From contig OX393550.1 in the NCBI GenBank assembly GCA_947650365.1, positions 114,089,532 to 114,153,531 of the forward strand: a stretch of DNA of 64,000 bases, written 5' to 3'. Source of the DNA: Chamaelirium japonicum (taxonomy: Eukaryota > Streptophyta > Magnoliopsida > Liliales > Melanthiaceae). Made by a program: the position numbers and the translations under genes. The notes beneath the pieces were generated by a model, which saw only the letters and a list, made by a program, of their open reading frames with translations, was not told the DNA's origin and searched no databases. Shown here piece after piece: positions 57,061-64,000 of the stretch (position 1 is its first letter; every line of letters begins with the position of its first letter).

Positions 57061-57093
57061 CAAGAAAAGGAAATAGGCGGTGAGTACAGGTTA

Positions 57094-57411
57094 ATCCTAA
57101 GCCCAGGTTGATTCCCTCAACGTTATTCAGCACCGAAGTGGTCAATCTTGGCCCTCCTTTGAATTACGTCATGGATCTGTAGTCTTCAAACTTGCAACTT
57201 CTTGTATATTTCTCACTAGACCTGTCAATTAGGCCCACCCAGAAGGGCGTCCGGCCCGTAAAAGCCTGTCAAAATTTGGTCTGTTAAAGCCTGTTCAAAT
57301 GTCACAAGGCCGGGATCAGACTTAATATTTTCGGCCCGACCCGGCCTGTTTAATAATAAATATGTATTATAATGCTATGCATATCATAGATTAAATGTAC
57401 CATATAACAAC
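57094..57411. other. Non-coding stretch
   Basis: 57220-57340 has GGCCCGTAAAAGCCTG and GGCCCGACCCGGCC text as in hAT-like repeats. No gene. Confidence 0.4.
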
Positions 57412-57966
57412 TAGGGGTGGGACTTGGGCGGGTTGAGGGTCTGCCCATGCCCAACCCAACTTGCACAAATCTTAACTCGTTTTGCCCGTGGAACCCGGGG
57501 AACCCATGGAAGCCCAATCCGTGTTTGCCCATTATAGTTGTTCGGGTTGCCTAATTTGCAAAATAATGGGCGGGTTGCCCAATTAGAAATGCTTGGCACA
57601 TAAATAGATGAAAAAAAAAAAACCACTATAATTTTGAATTGTATAAAAAAATCTTTGATTTGTATAACTAAAACATAAAGTCCAACCCATATCCTCACAT
57701 ATTTCAAAAAATTTCTTAGCATTCAATATCAAACAGTCTTTATTTTCATAAAAAAATAAAAAACCCAAAGCATTCAACCTTAGTGTGTCACTTCCTCGGG
57801 TTCCTCGGGTTAGGAAGATCGGTGCCCAAACCCGTCCAAATTGAAATCGGATTGATCTTTTTTTATCCAAACATGTCAAAGTTTTTAACCAGTTTTGCTC
57901 ATGTTTGTCCATTGTTCGGGTTGGGCGGGTCAGGTTCGAGTCGGATCCACCCAAGTCTCACCCCTA
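57412..57966. mobile_element. hAT-type MITE, TSD ATAACAAC
   Basis: 555 bp. Starts TAGGGGTGGGACTTGGG, ends CCCAAGTCTCACCCCTA. A perfect 8-bp duplication ATAACAAC at 57404-57411 and 57967-57974. Interior with GCCCAACCCAA and GGGTTGGGCGGG, non-coding. Confidence 0.94.
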
Positions 57967-60160
57967 ATAACAACTAGTCTCAGCAAACCCTGCATGATTC
58001 ATGAGGCTTATAAAACTTCTCTATTTCTAGAAAATGGTTTTACTCTTAATGTGTATAGTTACAAGACTTACAACCCCATTATTGACTAATTTGTTCTTCC
58101 TTAGTCCAAGCCTTACAGTGGCATTCATTGGCCCAAAGCCAGAGCTCAGCCGATAGCAAACACTCTTATTCTTGCAAAAAGCTTATGTTTTTATTAGACA
58201 ATAATTTTTTTGACAGGCTTATACTCTATATTTTCAACATTTAGCCAAACATATGGTGTCATATGTGTCAGGAATCATTATGTAAAGTATTTTTCTTTTA
58301 TATGATATTTCTTGTGGACTGATTATTTTTTGATGTGACATTATCGATCTTAACTTTGATATGACTTTCGTTATGTAGTCAAGCAAGGAACATTTCTTCT
58401 TCATTACAATAAATTTTTACACAATAGACTTCCTCATATTGGCACAAATATCGAGACTACATTATGATTTTTGTAAAAAAATATATATGTAATTGACCGG
58501 ACCGGGACCTCGAAGGGCCGAAGGATTTTAGGCCCTTATGGGACAAGGTTCGGGCCTGGGCCCGCCTCTATTTCTAAAGGCCCAGATCGGGCATACCTAG
58601 GCCCGGCTCTAACCCAGCCTGTTGACTTCTCTACTCCTCACCTGATCTAGATCCTTGATTCCCTTGCACCTTTTTTGTCTCCAGTGAAAGACCGAACGTT
58701 TGATGCAGAAACTTTAGCAAGGGTTGAACAGATTCCTCCCGGCTTGCTCGGCTGAATGGAACTCAAATCAGAGGAGAAATGGGAGGACAATGCACAGCGA
58801 GGGAGAAAAAAAAAAAAAAAGTCCATTATTGAATTCACAACAAAAGTAGTTACGAAAAGTTGAGCCTAACCTTTTTTTTAATAAAAAAATAATCTAACTC
58901 ATGCTAATTAGTATAAATATGTAGTAGATCAAATTAGATCGAAAAAAATCATCGATAATATTTATTTTAGCTGACCTAATTATAAATTAAAATTACATTT
59001 GTTACAACTTTGGGTCTCATTTTGCATTGAGTTTTATGTTCTAAATGAGTTTTAATTAAAGAGTCACACGTTACCCGAGATAGATAAGGTTCATTGAACC
59101 TAAACTACTACCCAGACACTTGCAACCATTACACACGACAGAGCAGTGAATGCTCTTTAGTGCGGGAGACGTTGCTGCATGCGATGAGCTGTGAGTTGTG
59201 AGGGTGTTACGGCTAAGGAACTCTACATAAAAGAGGGTCCAATAAAGCTAAAAACAAAAATAAACTCCAATAGCTCTCTCCAGTCTCTCTATGACTCCTT
59301 CTCGTTCGTGTTGATGTCCAGAGGATGCTGAGAAGTTCCAAAGGGGTTTCCTTCAGTGTTGAAGAATAGTCTAGTCGTTGTACCCTGAGGAGCATTCATC
59401 GGAGGCCTTCAAGCACCTACCAAGGCAGCAAAATGACTTTTAGAACATTGTGTTAGCACAAGTCTCGACACTGCTAAGTCATTCTTATCTCCTTTCCTCT
59501 CTTCCAATTGCAACATTTGTAGACCGCCTTAGGCTCCCCAAACCCTTGTTTACTCTCCAAATCCTTGTTTGATTATTGTGTTAACTTTGCTAGCCAACCC
59601 CTCAACTATAGTACAATTAGTGTTTCTTAATTAGACTGTTAGTCTCGTTATATCTTGTGATAGTCATTGTTTGTTAGCCTGAATAGAGTAGAATCCTAAT
59701 ATATTATTCTCTAACTCATCATTCACCTTTACCCATTTGAAAATTATTTATTCAAAATCGAAAGAAAAAATTGCAATCTAAACTTTTTTTCTTTTTTTCT
59801 TTTGGAATTAAGACAATTTTGACCACCAATCATGGGTGTCTTATGTGTGTAGAGGATATGACAACTTTATCCCGAAAAGAAACTTCATGCGGGAAAATAA
59901 ACCCGACAACTTCCTCTGAAAATACAGAAGAAGCAATGCGGACCACTAGGCCAAATGATATAAACCCAAGTAGCACTATTTTTACTTTTTTGGTTGAAGA
60001 AAAATAAATTAAAATTCCCTACTCTTCATTCTTCAACGATCTACTGACGGGGCTCTAATACCTCAAGTAGATTCACAAATTCGCAACCCTAACCCAAGAT
60101 CTCATGTAAATCATATAAATTGAAAAGAGTGCACACATATCGCCATGGAAGTTATCCATG
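57967..60160. other. AT-rich non-coding stretch
   Basis: No gene recognised. 58495-58625 contains GGGCCT/AGGCCC text resembling a hAT-like terminus. An A-run is at 58806-58820. 59100-60100 shows nothing I can name. Confidence 0.45.
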
Positions 60161-60164
60161 GTCG

Positions 60165-60640
60165 TTAGTTGCAGTGTTACTATCAGTCCCACCTTGGCAG
60201 TGGTATTGTAAAGGTGTGTGTTCTCTCCTTATATAAGGAGAGGTGGTCTTATGTAATGTGATATCAATACAAGGAGTTTCTTTTAAACCCTAGTTTCTCT
60301 CTTCCTCTCTCTGGTATCAGAGCTAGCTAAGGGTTTCGGAGACCCCATCTTTGTCCTCGGCCTCCTCAGTCATTGTCGGCGGGGAGGCCGAGCATAGTAA
60401 ATTTATTTCTTCTCCTCCTTTGATGCCAACGACAGAACATGATGGAGCCATGACTGGTGAGACTTCACTACTATGCCTCGACCTCTCCTATAATGATGTG
60501 GCGATAAACCTCTCCTGTGATCAAAGTCGACGATGCCCTTTGGAAGGGATTCTTCTGCACCAGTGTGCTTTAGTTCGGCATCTCTTTTTAGTCCAACGTC
60601 TACAGTATGCCTTGCACCCTGCACTCTACTGATCGACCCT
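60165..60640 (+). mobile_element. TATTAG-family element, 5' end only, diverged
   Basis: The LTR-like 60165-60311 (AGTCCCACCTTGG, GGTGTGTGTTCTCTCCTTAT, ATACAAGGAGTTTC) is followed by the primer site TGGTATCAGAGC at 60312 and by GGGTTTCGGAG and CTCGGCCTCCTC as in the other copies. No right LTR follows; similarity fades after about 60640. Confidence 0.75.
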
Positions 60641-61683
60641 GTATGCGCGGAAAAAAGATATGGGTCATCTTTATACGCACACGAAGATTACAAAGCCGGG
60701 ACCCGGTCACTCGGGGGTGGTGAGCTAGGTGTGCCGAAGAGTTTTGATCAGGAGATTGTAGGAGAGATCCTCTGGAGAATCCCTTTGATCTACGTCTCCA
60801 CGTTACTTCGTGTGAGAGCTCTGAAGGGGTTGCCCTAGGCAGAGGTCTTTACAAGCTAGGTTTCTGGTTTATTAGGAGGTCGAGAGATTTTAGCCTTTGC
60901 TTTCGTCCCTTCCGTGCTTCGCACTTTCTCGGTTAGGGGGCTTTCGGCATTGTTTCCTCGATTTTTACGTCTTCCTCGGCTCTTGCTAGACCTCGGCGTT
61001 CTTGATTGTCGATTCGCAATGTCGATCTTGCTTTTGGCGTCGGCTTTGGCTTTGGCTTATCTCTGGCTTTTGCTTTGCTTTGTTGCTTGCACTTAAATAA
61101 AAACAAAGAGGCTTGTGGTACTTTAGTTATTCCAGACTTCGTGTCGGATCGGCTAGAATGCACGTTGCTTTTACTCGTGTTCGTCGTAGTTCATTGGCTT
61201 TGACACATGCGATGCTTTGGCGCAGGCTTTACCAATGCTTTGCTTTAGCTTTGGTTTGATCTTCTCCTCGAACTGTGATGGAAACGTCTCCGAAACTTCT
61301 ATATTCTTCTAGCTTTCTCCTTTTGGAGGTGGAACTTAGGCAACGACAGTTGCGGCGTCGACTTTGCTTCTCTCATTCTCTAGGCTTTTTTGACATTTTC
61401 GGAGTCAAATGCTTCTTTTGAAGGTGACAGATGTAGCACCGATCTCTGTGTGATGGTTAGAGCGTCAGTTTTTGTTGATGAAGATGGAGGGTATAACACT
61501 GATCTCCATGCGGTGGTTGTAGCGTCAGTTTTGGGCCTTTCTCTCCAAGCTTTCTTCTTTGTACATGGAGTCGAGACTTTTTTAAAGATGAAGGGGTGTT
61601 GCCAACTTTGATCTTCTTGTCCGGTCTTTGCTTTTGTCATCTTCTAAGTTGAAGATTGTTAAAGACGACAGGGTGATGCTAAC
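60641..61683. other. Non-coding stretch
   Basis: 61010-61080 is a CTTTGGCTTTGGCTT-type local repeat. 61440-61520 holds a two-copy repeat (CACCGATCTC-TGTG and CACTGATCTCCATG, each followed by GTGGTT/ATGGTT-AGCGTCAGTTTT). No domain found. Confidence 0.45.
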
Positions 61684-62247
61684 TGTGGGAGATGATCCTT
61701 ATGCCGATCCGAGGACTTCGCCCAACAGTTAATTGATTCGAGTGTCGGTTCGAGCGTTGGATCTTAGACTTGAGCTTTGAAGTAGTTGGTAGTGGACTTG
61801 AGCTTTAGAGTAGTGAATAGATTGAGTTGAGAAGATAATAGACAACAGTATGGTTTCGAAGTTCGGCCGAAGCCTACGTCTCTGTGCTATAAGGTGCAAG
61901 CTTAATTCACTAACACTTGAAAATTAGTGACCTCGACAGGCTGAGTGTCACTTGTCTTAGAAGAGGTAGAGGGATGTCAAAGCTCTAGAATTTGAAAATC
62001 TGATCTGGAAATCAAAAAATCGATCTAGAATATTCATCTAGTGTTCTATTTATAGAGGTTTGAAAATATCCGGGGTCCGGAGCAGTTTCTATAGTCACTT
62101 TGACAGGCTCCAGGCAAGGCTGGTGGGCCCCATAATCTTCTTTGTGGACCCCCAGGCAGGGCTAGTGGGTCCCTCGTCATCTTTGTGGACCCCTAGGCAG
62201 GGCTAGTGGGTCCCGTCTCTAGACGTTGGCCAAATTTTGCACTCACA
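61684..62247 (-). repeat. 3' LTR of a minus-strand Tat-like element
   Basis: 564 bp. On the minus strand it begins TGTGAGTGCAAAATTTGGCC and ends CTCCCACA. It has the GGGACCCACTAGCCCTGCC tandem units, TCTATAAATAGA, and CACAGAGACGTAGGCTTCGG, the same layout as the Tat and LARD LTRs. On its upstream side (62248-62262) lies GGAGGGGGTAAT, the purine tract. Confidence 0.88.
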
Positions 62248-64000
62248 ATTACCCCCTCCAAGTTAGCTATAGGTCGATCTGGCTGACTTGGAATTCTGGT
62301 GCAAAATTCAGGGATGAGTGCTCTTTCATCTCAGGGATAGCTATCCAACCCCCTGCTAAGGGTCAGCTTCATCGATTACTCGTCAAGTATTATTAGCCGA
62401 TCGAGCGTATGCGACCGATCAGTTGAGATTGACCAATCGAATGTTGGCGATCGATCGGGTGTTATTGACCGATTGGTCGATGTTGACTGATCGGGTATCT
62501 TCAACCAGTCAGGATTCGAGTGATCGGGCAAAAACATGGGTTCCCTGCCCGATCCTTTGATATTTCGACCGATCGAGTGTCTGTGATCGATTAGTCGGCT
62601 TCGACCGATCAGTTGTCTTCAACCAGTAAAGATTTGAGTGATCGAGCGAAAATATGGGTTCCCTGCCCGATCCTTTGATATTTCGACTGATTGGGTGTCT
62701 GCAACCGATCGATCGATTTTGACCGATTGATTGTCTTCAATTAGTCAAGATTCAAGTGATCAGGCAAAAACATGGGTTTCCTGCCTGATTCTTTAGTTTT
62801 TCAACCGATCGTCTACTTATCGATCGGCCGAAGGCACGCTGCAATTGACCAATCGGGTGTTGTCGACCGATTGGGTATCTACGACCGATCGGTTATCTTC
62901 AATCGGTTAGGATTTGAGTGACCGGGTGAAAATATGGGTTTTTCTGTAGATCCTTTGGTTTTTAAACCGATCTTCTACCTGTCGATCAGCCAAAGGCACG
63001 CTGTAGTTGACCGATCTGGTGCTGTTGACAGATCGAGTGTCTACGACCGATCGGTTGTCTTTTAACCGGTTAGGATTTGAGTGATCGGGCAAAAACATGG
63101 GTTTTTCAGCCGATCCTTTGATTTTTTGACCGATCGTCAGCCTATCGATCAGCCAAAGGCACGCTGTAGCTAATCGATCAGGGACTGTCGACCGATTAGG
63201 TATCTGCGACCAGTCAATTGTCTTTAGCTAGTCAGGATTTGAGTGATCGGGCAAAAACATGGGTTTTTAGCCCGATCTTTAGGTTTTTCGACTGATTGTT
63301 CGCCTGTCGATCGGCCGAAGGCACGCTACAGCTGACCGATCAGGTGCTATCACCCGATCGGGTGTCTACGACCGATCGATTATCTTCAACCGGTCATGAT
63401 TTGAGTGATCGGGCAAAAATATGGGTTTTTTGCCCGATCATTTAGCTTTTCGACCAATCGTCTGCCTGTCGATCGACCGAAAGCATGCTACAGCTGACCG
63501 ATCAGGTGCTGTCGACTGATCGGGTGTCTTCAATCAGTCAGGATTTGAGTGTTCAGGCAAAAACATGGATTTTTTACCCGATTCTTTGGTTTTTCGACCG
63601 ATCGACTGCCTATCAATCAACCAAAGGCATGCTGCAGCTATCCGATCGGGTGCTGTCGATTGATTGGGTGTCAGCGCCCGATCGGTTGTCTTCAACCGGT
63701 CAGGATTCAAGTACTCGGACAAAAATATGAGTTTTTCACCCGATCCTTTGGTTTTTCGATTGATCGTCTGCCTATAGATTGGTCGAAGGCATGTTGCTGT
63801 CGACAGATTGGGTGTCTGCAATCGATCCTTTGGTTTTTTGACCGATCGTCTGCCTGTCGATCGACCAAAGGCTAGGGACACATGGTGCTTACTTCTGGCG
63901 CATGTCATTGCTTGTCGCTTCAGTGTCTGAAGCCTCTTCGTGTTTCGTGCTTTGTTGTTTAGTTGTAGGCGAATCCAGTACTGCTGTGGGGGGTTCTGAA
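62248..64000 (-). mobile_element. 3' internal part of the minus-strand Tat-like element, cut by window end
   Basis: From the purine tract leftward in element terms: a short spacer with AGCTAACTTGGAGGGGGTAA shared with the 39964 element, then the palindromic array (62400-63880). No pol is reached before the window ends. The last 120 bases (63881-64000) leave the array and may be the start of an antisense gene leader on the plus strand. Confidence 0.8.
62400..63880. repeat. Tandem array, ACCGATCG-rich, about 9-10 units
   Basis: Units of about 120-165 bases: GATCGGGCAAAAACATGGGTT, CCCGATCCTTTGGTTTTTCG, GATCGTCTGCCTGTCGATCG, AAGGCACGCTGCAGCTGACC and TCGGGTGTCTGCGACCGATC in order. Successive CAAAAACATGGG starts near 62526, 62646, 62767, 62930, 63090, 63250, 63411, 63557, 63718. 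The first three units are short and lack the GGCACGCT part. Confidence 0.9.

Noticed and set aside
62400..63880. CRISPR-like regularly spaced repeat
   Set aside because: Units are whole tandem repeats without unique spacers, in plant DNA beside an LTR.

Overview
This window is repeat-dominated nuclear DNA of a flowering plant. The signs are Ty1/copia and Ty3/gypsy elements primed from tRNA-iMet-like or TGGCGCC sites, a plant L1-type LINE, a SINE, many hAT-, Mutator- and Harbinger-like MITEs, and long CT/GA and TA microsatellites. I found no intact host protein gene, tRNA or rRNA gene. All long open frames belong to retrotransposons. The species or order cannot be fixed from sequence alone.

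Left part (1-24 kb) and middle (24-32.6 kb). The two regions are collinear diverged copies of one unit: 1-360 matches 23925-24290, 1790-1960 matches 28030-28180, 2350-2670 matches 28840-29310, 12830-13690 matches 29478-31570, 18867-19560 matches 31680-32240. Copy A was opened by a copia element (3254-10305, TSD about GTATC/GGATC, coding region decayed) and by a 5'-truncated LINE (15150-18435), which itself sits inside a Harbinger-like MITE. Copy B was opened by a non-autonomous gypsy-like element (24318 to about 26665), a Mutator-like MITE (29041-29219), a hAT MITE (29511-29958) and a minus-strand solo LTR (30765-31457). Because the copies align, several insertions have their empty site in the same window. 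Between the copies (21.7-23.1 kb) lie three fold-back hairpins and two long TA tracts.

Right part (32.6-64 kb). A 713-bp poly(A) retroposed sequence with 15-bp target duplications (33250-33962) is followed by more MITEs. Then comes a triple nest: a TRIM with 110-bp LTRs (38762-54025) holds a non-autonomous element with about 177-bp LTRs beginning TATTAG and ending AACA (38910-53836), which holds a complete Tat-type Ty3/gypsy element (39964-51855, 708-bp LTRs, perfect TSD GTAGC). A second TATTAG-family element lies next door (54257-56993). The window ends in the 3' LTR and 3' non-coding array of another Tat-like element on the minus strand (61684 to beyond 64000).

The most interesting biology is in the Tat element. 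Gag-protease and RT-RNaseH-integrase are in one frame, separated by a single UAG whose 3' context (CAA UCA) fits the tobamovirus-type readthrough signal. Its long 3' region carries an antisense gene of three exons with GT-AG introns that maintain the frame. Next to that gene's start is a tandem array of the palindrome GACCGATCGGTC, and a similar array sits at the same place in the minus-strand Tat element at the right edge.
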